DNA of 17,623 nucleotides from contig BQKZ01010187.1 in NCBI GenBank assembly GCA_036244855.1, forward strand, positions 4,169 through 21,791. The letters are read 5' to 3'. Shown one piece after another: positions 11,578 to 17,623 of this stretch. The DNA is from Temnopleurus reevesii (Eukaryota > Echinodermata > Echinoidea > Temnopleuroida > Temnopleuridae). A program made the translations under genes and the position numbers. The first letter of the stretch is position 1, and every line of letters starts with the position of its first letter. Under the pieces are notes generated by a model. The model made no database searches, was not told where the DNA came from, and was given only the letters and a program-made list of their open reading frames with translations.

Positions 11578-13405
11578 CGACGATGACGATGGTGATGATG
11601 AGGATGATGGTGATGATGGTTAGAATGAGAAAAATGATGGTGATGATGATGATGATGATGATGATGATGAGATTGCGCAGATGGTGGTGGTAGTATTGAT
11701 AATGATGATGATAATGATGATGATGATGATGGTGACGATGGTGAGAGTGATAAAGATGATGGCGATGATGATGATGATGTTGATGAGATTGCAAAATGAG
11801 ATTGCAAAAGTGGTGTGGTCGTAATGTTGATGATGACGGTGGTGGCGGTGAATAGTGGTTTATGATGGTGATAATGATAAGAATGACAACAACAACGGTT
11901 GGAATAATGACTTAACAAACCAGCCTCTGACCGTTTGCCAAAGCCTCGGATGTATAAATGTCTTGAAAACGATGAAAAGGTGAAATTCTTTAAAAGAATT
12001 TAAGAATTTTCCATCATGATGCAACAGATCCATGCACACGTTCTCATTGAATTATTATAAGAATCATATAAACAGTTAAGAAAATGCATTTAAATGGAAT
12101 TTGACTGAATTTCAGTTTGTTGTTGGCATTCTTTGTTAATTGACATAATTGACGATACAGTAATGCCTGGGTCGGATTTACGCTCTTACCTTTGCGATGA
12201 CATCAAGGGTAACTTTGTTCATTTCATCTAACATGAGGACCTCTGTTTTACCATCAGCTTTCTCAGCTATCTTCTGACAGAGGACCTCGGATGCTGAATT
12301 GAATTCCTCCATCAGACTTATTAAGTACCTGTTGATGTTGAATTCGAATATCATATGGTAGAAATTAAACATGGGACCATCATCATGCACGTGTGTGACG
12401 TGAACTTGTCACACCTAACATAAAAAGCTGTCTATTTTCCTATACCAATGCCATGTGCGCTGGTGTACGTCGGGCTAAAGCCAGGATAATAATAATAGTT
12501 CAAAGTGTCTTGAGCACTCAGTAGAGTGGATTCATGCGCTATATAAATTGCATCTATTATCTTTTATCATGATAGCTAGCCTTGATTACATCTTAACATC
12601 TTAGCTATCTTGATGAACCATATCGCATTTTGAAGCAAATAACCACTTTTTATCATAATTATGGATCAAAAAGTAAATGAAATTCCACGCTTCCTACCAT
12701 AAAAAATCGTGTATTTCATTTAATTTCTCTTTTAAGCTTCAACATTGGCTTTAGTAGACAAAAGAAATGAGCTTCTCTGTCACGTTTGAACATTGTATGT
12801 TTCGCATTCTTTACAGAATGTTTGGAAAGGGAACATTTTTGTGCGCAAGAACCATAATGGTTTGAATTGGAAGGGTTTTTTTTGCACATTAATTCGACCT
12901 TAGATTTCACAGTGGTTATTTATGTAATGTGCGACGAGGCATGTATCTTAAGGGCGGAGCATGAACTGGCGAATGTACGAAGCTCCAATGGGGGTCCGGG
13001 ATTTTTTTTAATGAAATCTAGATGCCTTTTAATGTCATTTCCGACAGATGAGAGCAAACCTGTACTCTCATGATAGAACAGTTTTCTCTACGTCTTTGGC
13101 GTCTTTGGAACATCGTCAGTCGCCGAAAAATGTGAGTGTGTTGGGGGGGGGGGGGGGGGGGTGTGCTAGGTGCGCCCCACCTGAATCATATACATTTGTT
13201 TTAAGTGAAGTAAATTAGGCCCTCTTGGGCACATCGGTTCTTACTTGCGTCTGAATGCAGGGTTCATGATGGCCCTCTTGTGGAACCATCTTTCATGGTC
13301 GACCTCAGAGACGAGTCCATTGCCCATGAAGCGTGTGCCGTAGAGTTTCACGAATCCGCGGTAGATTTCTGCCGGTTTGGTGTGGCGGCTGTTCAGAAGT
13401 AACTC
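4095..13405 (-). CDS. CYP46A1: Cytochrome P450, CYP46A1-like (cholesterol 24-hydroxylase family), 10 exons, 5' partial
   Basis: Exons on the minus strand: 13405-13245, 12328-12190, 11102-10989, 9151-8923, 8140-8068, 7570-7486, 6678-6568, 5715-5621, 4846-4774, 4235-4095. They join in frame into about 406 codons ending in TAA. Seen in the joined protein (numbered from the first visible codon): WFHKR C-helix motif near 40-44, AGQETT in the I-helix at 214-219, KETLR (E271, R274), NPDRF near 324-328, and FSMGQRSCIG with haem-ligand Cys353. Family knowledge: microsomal P450 monooxygenases use O2 and electrons from P450 reductase; CYP46A1 hydroxylates cholesterol at C24. From memory, human CYP46A1 aligns throughout (for example FPFSLGHRSCIGQQFAQ against FPFSMGQRSCIGQQFAL). 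About 85-100 N-terminal residues, including the membrane anchor, are absent from the window. Substrate is inferred; a neighbouring P450 subfamily is possible. Confidence 0.9.
4535..4755 (+). mobile_element. tRNA-derived SINE-like element
   Basis: A box-B-like GGTTGGATTCC at 4549-4559 (RNA polymerase III B box is GGTTCGANTCC) is followed by CAAGTAAGGTGAATTGG, TACCTGG..GGAATATATTCC and a tail ending GAGCAC..TTGCGCTATATGAA. The tail resembles echinoderm SINE 3' ends known to me by memory. No clear A box is seen, so it may be 5' truncated. It sits in intron 9, ending just beside the haem exon donor. Confidence 0.6.
4774..4846 (-). CDS. CYP46A1: P450 exon 9: haem-binding loop
   Basis: 73 nt, one base plus 24 codons. 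The acceptor is TTCGTCAG/G and the donor TTG/GTAAGT. It reads PRHLYAYFPFSMGQRSCIG and then QQFAL. This contains the full FxxGxRxCxG signature, with the Cys thiolate that ligates haem iron. The exon is easily missed because an unrelated open frame covers the same bases. Confidence 0.93.
5621..5715 (-). CDS. CYP46A1: P450 exon 8: NPDRF (PERF-type) motif
   Basis: 95 nt. The acceptor is TGCTCAG/GTG behind a T-rich tract; the donor is TCT/GTAAGT. It encodes VLSTVMCRMEEYFDD, then PLLFNPDRFKPAEDGS, and ends two bases into a Leu codon. FNPDRF is the meander-region motif whose Arg pairs with ExxR. Confidence 0.92.
6050..6275. repeat. Array of imperfect TGCACC/GGTGCA palindromes
   Basis: The clearest unit is 6154-6170, with perfect 6-base arms TGCACC and GGTGCA around CTTAC. 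Related units lie at 6107-6125 (GTACCC TGTAA GGTGCAG), 6211-6229 (GACACCC TTTA GGTTGCAG) and near 6054-6078, with further TGCACC half sites at 6246 and 6266. Spacing is about 45-60 bases. It lies in intron 7 and has no coding content I believe. Confidence 0.6.
6568..6678 (-). CDS. CYP46A1: P450 exon 7: K-helix ExxR
   Basis: 111 nt, 37 codons, phase 0 at both ends. The acceptor is TTACCAG/GTA and the donor ACG/GTGAGT. It encodes VLKETLRLYAPVGGTTR and ends IPANKNVT. KETLR supplies the Glu and Arg of the ExxR pair that holds the P450 core together with the Arg of exon 8. Confidence 0.93.
6927..7111. mobile_element. MITE-like element with about 21-bp terminal inverted repeats
   Basis: The left end CTAAGGGGGTGTTGCTCAAAA (6927-6947) is the reverse complement of 7090-7111, apart from one extra C on the right. 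Inside are repeated GATCAACTGCAAC motifs in both halves. At 185 bases with no coding capacity this fits a non-autonomous DNA transposon. I see no convincing target-site duplication. It is in intron 6. Confidence 0.75.
7486..7570 (-). CDS. CYP46A1: P450 exon 6: J-helix region
   Basis: 85 nt, one base plus 28 codons. The donor is AGG/GTAGGT. The acceptor is GTCAAG/GTTACAG. A second AG seven bases downstream (exon start 7563) would shift the frame and lose Leu-Gln, so the upstream AG was chosen: it yields KLQAEVDEVLG, matching the family LQAEVDEVIG. The exon ends YEDLAKLEYMMR in phase 0. Confidence 0.9.
7683..7820. mobile_element. Short MITE-like element, GGAGGGC ends
   Basis: GGAGGGCATTCCATGAA (7683-7699) pairs with the reverse complement of 7804-7820 at 15 of 17 positions. 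The 138-base interior is also partly self-complementary (CCAATAAAATCC against TGATTGGATG). No target duplication was identified. It is in intron 5, just upstream (in the transcript) of exon 6. Confidence 0.6.
8068..8140 (-). CDS. CYP46A1: P450 exon 5: I-helix AGQETT
   Basis: 73 nt. The acceptor is TTTTCAG/GC and the donor AAA/GTAAGA. The first two bases complete Gly, giving A-G-Q-E-T-T across the junction, the I-helix motif with the conserved Thr used in proton delivery. It continues SNLLAFTILQLGRYPEVAK and ends two bases into the next Lys codon. Confidence 0.92.
8205..8285 (+). repeat. TTC-rich pyrimidine tract
   Basis: (TTC)n and TTTTC units in intron 4 (between exons 5 and 4 on the plus strand), close to the LINE tail. 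Not coding. Confidence 0.8.
8455..8870 (-). mobile_element. 5'-truncated non-LTR retrotransposon (CR1/L2-like), RT C-terminus and 3' tail
   Basis: The minus-strand frame ending with TGA at 8601-8599 encodes about 85 residues with the familiar LINE reverse transcriptase C-terminal pattern: LAPVYLTELL, YTPTRTLRSS, a YGSRSFQAAAAELWNQLP block and a Lys/Phe-rich end. The 3' UTR holds a perfect 8-base inverted repeat (8492-8499 with 8516-8523) and ends in an (ATT)n tail at about 8456-8477. A stem plus short-repeat tail is typical of CR1/L2-type elements. It lies in intron 5 in the same orientation as the P450. The 5' boundary is approximate; most of the element is missing. Confidence 0.8.
8923..9151 (-). 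CDS. CYP46A1: P450 exon 4: G-helix to start of I-helix
   Basis: 229 nt, 76 codons plus one base. The acceptor is TATCTAG/GTT and the donor GCAG/GTCAGA. It encodes VDPFVRGMRKGTRDA, then RKKGDHVPSDLLNLIL, and ends DEFVTLFIA plus the first base of Gly. This leads directly into the I-helix oxygen-activation motif completed by exon 5. It is the complete member of a duplicated pair; the other copy (9928-10104) lacks the last 17 or so codons and the donor. Confidence 0.92.
8975..9927. repeat. Tandem duplication unit A (contains complete exon 4 start)
   Basis: About 950 bases starting inside P450 exon 4 and extending through the upstream intron to a segment ending AGAATGCACCC. The next 944 bases repeat it. 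Both copies share the intron stretches with TTCGCGG, TACAGTATA and GAATGCACCC, but with many substitutions and small indels, so this is a real, partly diverged duplication. Confidence 0.88.
9928..10104 (-). pseudogene. Truncated duplicate of P450 exon 4
   Basis: 177 nt, 59 codons with no stop, acceptor TATCTAG/ATT intact. It reads IDPFVRGMRKGTRDA and then ETGRDRITDRIMARKKG. It stops after LESDE, where exon sequence runs into intron (next residues GCILIYGA, stop about 35 codons from the break). The donor and the DFKMENMLDEFVTLFIA segment are missing. Differences from the intact exon include Asn to Asp, Ser to Thr and a Val to Gly at the conserved VPSDLL position. Probably skipped in splicing. 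Confidence 0.85.
9928..10871. repeat. Tandem duplication unit B (contains truncated exon 4 copy)
   Basis: Copy of 8975-9927, offset 953 at the exon and 944 at the far end. At its left edge, intron sequence GCACCC is fused directly to exon-internal CTCATCG; at its right edge GCACCC continues into unique TTATTTG. The fusion marks the duplication junction. Confidence 0.88.
10989..11102 (-). CDS. CYP46A1: P450 exon 3: IAFSMETN segment
   Basis: 114 nt, 38 codons, phase 0 at both ends. The acceptor is TTTCAG/ATC and the donor ACT/GTGAGT. The peptide starts IAFSMETNAVGD and ends KFHDKPWAT. Joined to exon 2 it gives DVIAK-IAFSMETN, which matches the family pattern AK.AFGMET. The intron before it contains the long GAA/GAT tract; the intron after it contains the duplicated exon-4 fragment. 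Confidence 0.9.
11137..11890. repeat. GAA/GAT trinucleotide microsatellite tract
   Basis: Pure GAA x14 (11231-11272) passes directly into GAT x13 and then about 600 bases of interrupted GAT/GGT repeats. Long open frames of Asp/Glu, Met, His or Ile here are by-products of the repeat. It lies in intron 2 of the P450, where the transcript carries the complementary TTC/ATC strand. Confidence 0.95.
12190..12328 (-). CDS. CYP46A1: P450 exon 2: D-helix region
   Basis: 139 nt. The acceptor is CAACAG/G and the donor AAG/GTAAGA. The leading G completes the split Lys codon, followed by 46 codons (YLISLMEEFN... to ...LDVIAK). In the family this segment follows the C-helix; human CYP46A1 has a similar SLMETFN...AKADG...DILAK stretch. 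It ends in phase 0. Confidence 0.9.
12450..12570 (+). mobile_element. SINE 3' tail fragment
   Basis: Shares with 4690-4760 the GAGCACT...GCGCTATATAAA ending, preceded here by an ATAATAATAATAG stretch. Only the tail portion is recognisable. It lies in intron 1 of the visible P450 gene. Confidence 0.5.
13245..13405 (-). CDS. CYP46A1: P450 exon 1 of those visible: C-helix region
   Basis: 161 nt. The acceptor is CCACAG before GAG and the donor is CAA/GTAAGA. It starts in phase 0 and ends two bases into a Lys codon. It encodes 53 residues (ELLLNSRH... to ...NPAFRR) and includes YGTRFMGNGLVSEV and ERWFHKR, which matches the conserved WxxxR that contacts a haem propionate in P450s. This is not the true first exon, because the anchor and proline-rich hinge lie upstream. 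A second, truncated copy sits at 15147-15302. Confidence 0.9.
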
Positions 13406-13493
13406 CTGTGGATGATAATGATTATGCACGTGTTAAGCACACGTTTGAATAGTGTTTAATCAAATTTATCAAGCACATATCCAGGCGGATGGA

Positions 13494-13527
13494 GATTCAA
13501 GATTCTAGATTCAAGATTCAAGATTCG
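13494..13527. repeat. GATTCAA heptamer array
   Basis: Five tandem GATTCAA/GATTCTA units, followed by GTTTTATTTCATTTTTTCAA. Read on the minus strand this is AATAAAAC followed by (TTGAATC)n, the look of a LINE-type 3' tail. It is present again at 15391-15424 within the duplicated block. Confidence 0.6.
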
Positions 13528-14136
13528 TTTTATTTCATTTTTTCAAACAAACAAGCAAACAAAAATACAGAATTAATAGATCCGACAAAATAACAACATA
13601 ATTGTATACTTATATAAGTACGGAAACGATATTAAAAATAATAAGTAAACCAAAGTCAGAAATCATAGATGCATTAGATAACAACATAATTGTGATCTTA
13701 GTACGGATATGTTATTCAAAGATTATAAGTAAATTAAAAAAAATGAAATTGTAACCATTTTGAAGCATTAAACGCTGGTCCCTAGAAAGGGACGTGGCGC
13801 TCCCTCCCTAGTGACAAATCCTAAATATGCCATCCACGTTGAAAGAAATTGCACTCCAAAACTGTTTGTTATGAAAAAAAATCTCAGTCGGAATTATTAA
13901 GGGCCATAAAAATATGTTGTACTCCAGAAACATGCGCAAACAAGCGTGACAAAAATCAAAGATGAAATAAAAATGCGATATCATTGGGACACTAGGGTGG
14001 GCTAAATGTCGTCATCAGAGCAAACACAATTTGATTTACCAAAATTCTGTAACAGGGTGCTAACCAGACACTCTTAGGACTGAAAAAAGGCGGAATTTCC
14101 CCCATTTGATGTGTAATCACTTACACATAGCACTCA

Positions 14137-14421
14137 GGGGCCAATTATATGAAATGGCCTATACTTTCCTCTTCTTGCTAAGACGTACGGTATATGACGT
14201 TGCAAAACGTCTACATCGTACTGCACTAGTATACGTTGCAACCTCACAGACATCTTGTGCAACCCTCTTTTAGACACAGACGTGGATACGTCTTCCAAAA
14301 TCCTGGTAGGGGATTCTGACAAAACACTTTTATGACTGTAAACAGTGGAATTTCTCCTGTGTGATGGTACAAGAGGTTAAGACGTCTTAGCAAGAAGCGG
14401 ATAGCTGAGACCAATTGGCCC
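14137..14421. mobile_element. Palindromic MITE-like element (copy 1)
   Basis: GGGCCAATT (14138-14146) pairs with AATTGGCCC (14413-14421), and a perfect 16-base inverted repeat links 14171-14186 with 14382-14397. Two further perfect 6-base hairpins lie inside (GACGTT/AACGTC at 14196-14211, AGACGT/ACGTCT at 14278-14293). There is no coding capacity. The structure suggests a non-autonomous DNA transposon. Confidence 0.65.
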
Positions 14422-15106
14422 AGGGTTGTTATTAAAAAAAAAGAACCAAAAATACAAGAACAACAGAATTTAAATCTAAAATTCGCGAAATTGCATGATC
14501 GCAATTCGCCTATAGAAAAAATACTCAAGTCAACCTCCTACTCGCTATGAATGAATGATGTCAAATTTTAGCAGGAATGGTTTGCATTTAAGCAGGCAAT
14601 CAAAGGTGGGAGAGTTAGAGTGTGGGATTACCTTGACAATTTCTGGTGCTGCAGCCAAGAAATGTGATTTCCAGAAGATTCGAATCCAAAACACAGGTCC
14701 TAAGTCCTTGGTCCTGATTAATAAAAGAATGATTTTTAAAACAAATATTTAATTGCAAAACGAGAATGTTTGCATTATATAGCTATCAAAAATAAATTAA
14801 GAAGTATCAAAGGCGGCATTAATACCACGGATCTTTAAAGCATATGAATTTCCAATCAAATATTTTACCATTCAATCATCAAACTACCATGATCAATATC
14901 AAATAACTAGCTTCTCAAAATAAGTACAGATTTTTAACTCCAATGTATCTTTGTAGTTACACGTTTATTATAATAATCAATATTTATATAATTTCAGTAC
15001 ATTTCAAGTACTTTAGCTTAACCTTACGTTATGTAATGGAACTTGGAAAATGCTGAAAATGAAATTCATTGAGACCCGTAACTTCATAAACAAACAAACA
15101 TAATAT

Positions 15107-15107
<1 letters not shown>

Positions 15108-15144
<37 letters not shown>

Positions 15145-15145
15145 T
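15108..15145 (+). repeat. (AACT)n microsatellite, copy 1, broken at N
   Basis: About nine CTAA units, then a T and the single N at 15146. The corresponding tract at 17003-17056 is longer and ends in (ACTC)n. Confidence 0.9.
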
Positions 15146-15146
15146 N

Positions 15147-15302
15147 TCTGAATGCAGGGTTCATGATGGCCCTCTTGTGGAACCATTTTTCGTGGTCGAC
15201 CTCAGAGACGAGTCCATTGCCCATGAAGCGTGTGCCGTAGAGTTTCACGAATCCGCGGTAGATTTCTGCCGGTTTGGTGTGGCGGCTGTTCAGAAGTAAC
15301 TC
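15147..15302 (-). pseudogene. Second copy of P450 exon 1, donor end missing
   Basis: Same exon as 13245-13405, displaced by exactly 1897 bases, with acceptor CCACAG intact at its upstream edge. The copy stops at an N (15146); the last exon bases and the GT donor are replaced by the end of an (AACT)n tract. Only two base differences were seen, both near the break, one changing HERW to HEKW. It cannot be spliced as drawn and is most likely an assembly duplicate. Confidence 0.8.
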
Positions 15303-16033
15303 CTGTGGATGATAATGATTATGCACGTGTTAAGCACACGTTTGAATAGTGTTTAATCAAATTTATCAAGCACATATCCAGGCGGATGGAGATTCAAGAT
15401 TCTAGATTCAAGATTCAAGATTCGTTTTATTTCATTTTTTCAAACAAACAAGCAAACAAAAATACAGAATTAATAGATCCGACAAAATAACAACATAATT
15501 GTATACTTATATAAGTACGGAAACGATATTAAAAATAATAAGTAAACCAAAGTCAGAAATCATAGATGCATTAGATAACAACATAATTGTGATCTTAGTA
15601 CGGATATGTTATTCAAAGATTATAAGTAAATTAAAAAAAATGAAATTGTAACCATTTTGAAGCATTAAACGCTGGTCCCTAGAAAGGGACGTGGCGCTCC
15701 CTCCCTAGTGACAAATCCTAAATATGCCATCCACGTTGAAAGAAATTGCACTCCAAAACTGTTTGTTATGAAAAAAAATCTCAGTCGGAATTATTAAGGG
15801 CCATAAAAATATGTTGTACTCCAGAAACATGCGCAAACAAGCGTGACAAAAATCAAAGATGAAATAAAAATGCGATATCATTGGGACACTAGGGTGGGCT
15901 AAATGTCGTCATCAGAGCAAACACAATTTGATTTACCAAAATTCTGTAACAGGGTGCTAACCAGACACTCTTAGGACTGAAAAAAGGCGGAATTTCCCCC
16001 ATTTGATGTGTAATCACTTACACATAGCACTCA

Positions 16034-16318
16034 GGGGCCAATTATATGAAATGGCCTATACTTTCCTCTTCTTGCTAAGACGTACGGTATATGACGTTGC
16101 AAAACGTCTACATCGTACTGCACTAGTATACGTTGCAACCTCACAGACATCTTGTGCAACCCTCTTTTAGACACAGACGTGGATACGTCTTCCAAAATCC
16201 TGGTAGGGGATTCTGACAAAACACTTTTATGACTGTAAACAGTGGAATTTCTCCTGTGTGATGGTACAAGAGGTTAAGACGTCTTAGCAAGAAGCGGATA
16301 GCTGAGACCAATTGGCCC
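16034..16318. mobile_element. Palindromic MITE-like element (copy 2)
   Basis: Identical by eye to 14137-14421, shifted by 1897 bases as part of the large duplicated block; not an independent insertion. Confidence 0.65.
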
Positions 16319-17002
16319 AGGGTTGTTATTAAAAAAAAAGAACCAAAAATACAAGAACAACAGAATTTAAATCTAAAATTCGCGAAATTGCATGATCGCA
16401 ATTCGCCTATAGAAAAAATACTCAAGTCAACCTCCTACTCGCTATGAATGAATGATGTCAAATTTTAGCAGGAATGGTTTGCATTTAAGCAGGCAATCAA
16501 AGGTGGGAGAGTTAGAGTGTGGGATTACCTTGACAATTTCTGGTGCTGCAGCCAAGAAATGTGATTTCCAGAAGATTCGAATCCAAAACACAGGTCCTAA
16601 GTCCTTGGTCCTGATTAATAAAAGAATGATTTTTAAAACAAATATTTAATTGCAAAACGAGAATGTTTGCATTATATAGCTATCAAAAATAAATTAAGAA
16701 GTATCAAAGGCGGCATTAATACCACGGATCTTTAAAGCATATGAATTTCCAATCAAATATTTTACCATTCAATCATCAAACTACCATGATCAATATCAAA
16801 TAACTAGCTTCTCAAAATAAGTACAGATTTTTAACTCCAATGTATCTTTGTAGTTACACGTTTATTATAATAATCAATATTTATATAATTTCAGTACATT
16901 TCAAGTACTTTAGCTTAACCTTACGTTATGTAATGGAACTTGGAAAATGCTGAAAATGAAATTCATTGAGACCCGTAACTTCATAAACAAACAAACATAA
17001 TA

Positions 17003-17003
17003 T

Positions 17004-17057
<54 letters not shown>

Positions 17058-17068
17058 CACTCACTCAC
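17003..17068 (+). repeat. (AACT)n/(ACTC)n microsatellite, copy 2
   Basis: About 13 AACT units followed by three ACTC units and ACTATATC. This is the intact counterpart of the tract at 15108-15145. Confidence 0.9.
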
Positions 17069-17623
17069 TATATCAACTGACTGATCAGTATTGCCTCTGT
17101 CGGTTGTCAGAAAATTAGACAAAAAGCATGCTCGTAGAAAGCATGAAGCATAAATAGATCTGTATTTTATATTACCAACTATTTTCTTTTATATTGCTTA
17201 AAGCCCATGTAAAGTTTTGGTAAAGATGAAAGAAATGTGAATTTTGGGGATATTTACCATGACATATAGTTTCTAAACACATTTCAAGACCATAGCATAT
17301 TTTTATACGAGCAAATTTTTTTGAAAATTTGAATTTGTCCGTTAAATCATATTTAGCGCCCTCTCTTGGTTACAACAATATTTTGCTTCTAATCGGGCAT
17401 ATACAAAATTATTTCAAAGGTTTGATTAAAGCACGATAAAAAGGAATACATAAAGAATAAAGTCTAAAATTTTCATCCAATTATGTGCATAAGAAGCTGT
17501 CCTTTATCAAGAAAGAAAATATTGAATTAGCGTCGGGGGCTACGACGCTGAAATATTTTGCACACTTTTGGTTATAACTTTTCCAAACCTTGGTCTTTTT
17601 CCGCACAATCTTTTGTACAATAT
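17069..17623. other. Right edge, no exon recognised
   Basis: I looked on the minus strand for the missing upstream P450 exons (anchor, PPGP hinge, KYGP segment) and see none. The stretch contains a 7-base perfect hairpin (AGCGTCG/CGACGCT, 17529-17549) and a TAGCGCCCTCTCTTGG motif at 17354-17369. Confidence 0.5.

Larger units (their letters stand above)
13250..15145. repeat. 1.9 kb duplicated block, copy 1
   Basis: Begins inside P450 exon 1 and runs through upstream intron sequence to an (AACT)n tract at about 15108-15145. It is repeated at 15147-17056 at a constant offset of 1897 bases. Apart from two bases in the exon I found no differences by eye, including in homopolymers. Besides the exon it holds a GATTCAA heptamer array and a palindromic MITE-like element, and no further coding exon. 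Confidence 0.9.
15147..17056. repeat. 1.9 kb duplicated block, copy 2
   Basis: Copy of 13250-15145. It continues past the point where copy 1 ends: its (AACT)n tract runs on into (ACTC)n and then unique sequence. Copy 2 therefore looks like the true right flank, with copy 1 broken off in the microsatellite. Confidence 0.9.

Noticed and set aside
11195..11918. Long open frames on both strands encoding poly-Asp/Glu, poly-His, poly-Ile or poly-Met
   Set aside because: They exist in several frames at once because GAT/GAA repeats lack stop codons; they are composition artefacts inside an intron.
12393..12414. GTGTGAC/GTCACAC hairpin as a transcription terminator
   Set aside because: Eukaryotic context inside an intron, with no downstream T tract; a 7-base stem is not unusual.
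13141..13161. G19 run as a telomere-like or regulatory element
   Set aside because: No repeat unit other than G and no flanking telomeric hexamers; treated as a homopolymer run only.
14134..14752. Open frames of 62-94 codons repeated at 16031-16649
   Set aside because: Their identity merely reflects the 1897-base duplication, and two lie in the palindromic MITE-like element; no protein signature.

Overview
This window is eukaryotic genomic DNA: AT-rich, full of microsatellites and interspersed repeats, with one split gene whose exons are joined by canonical GT-AG introns. The repeat content (tRNA-SINE tails ending near GCGCTATATAAA, a CR1/L2-like LINE tail, short palindromic MITE-like elements, long C or G runs) suggests a marine deuterostome invertebrate, most likely an echinoderm such as a sea urchin. 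That placement is inference from remembered repeat styles, not a search.

The only gene I can support is a minus-strand cytochrome P450 running from 13405 down to a TAA stop at 4097-4095. Ten exons join in frame into about 406 codons. The joined protein carries the C-helix WxxxR, the I-helix AGQETT, the K-helix ExxR (KETLR), the NPDRF motif and the haem-cysteine motif FSMGQRSCIG. It resembles CYP46A1 (cholesterol 24-hydroxylase) along its length. The N-terminal membrane anchor and roughly the first 85-100 residues are missing, and no exon for them is visible up to 17623.

Layout: 1-4094 is the 3' flank without a recognisable gene. It holds a degenerate tandem repeat with RFX-like X-box palindromes (about 1552-2060), a pyrimidine tract, C/G runs and a GA microsatellite. 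4095-13405 is the P450 gene. Its introns hold a SINE, an array of TGCACC/GGTGCA palindromes, two or more MITE-like elements, a 5'-truncated LINE, a roughly 0.95 kb tandem duplication carrying a broken copy of exon 4, and a long GAA/GAT tract. 13250-17056 is a 1.9 kb sequence present twice, almost identical, with the junction marked by a single N inside or beside an (AACT)n tract. I read this second copy as an assembly duplication. 17057-17623 shows no gene.

I found no CRISPR array, operon, tRNA, rRNA or defence-type system. The most informative observations are the two duplications (one apparently artefactual, one apparently real and old enough to have diverged) and the palindrome array in intron 7.
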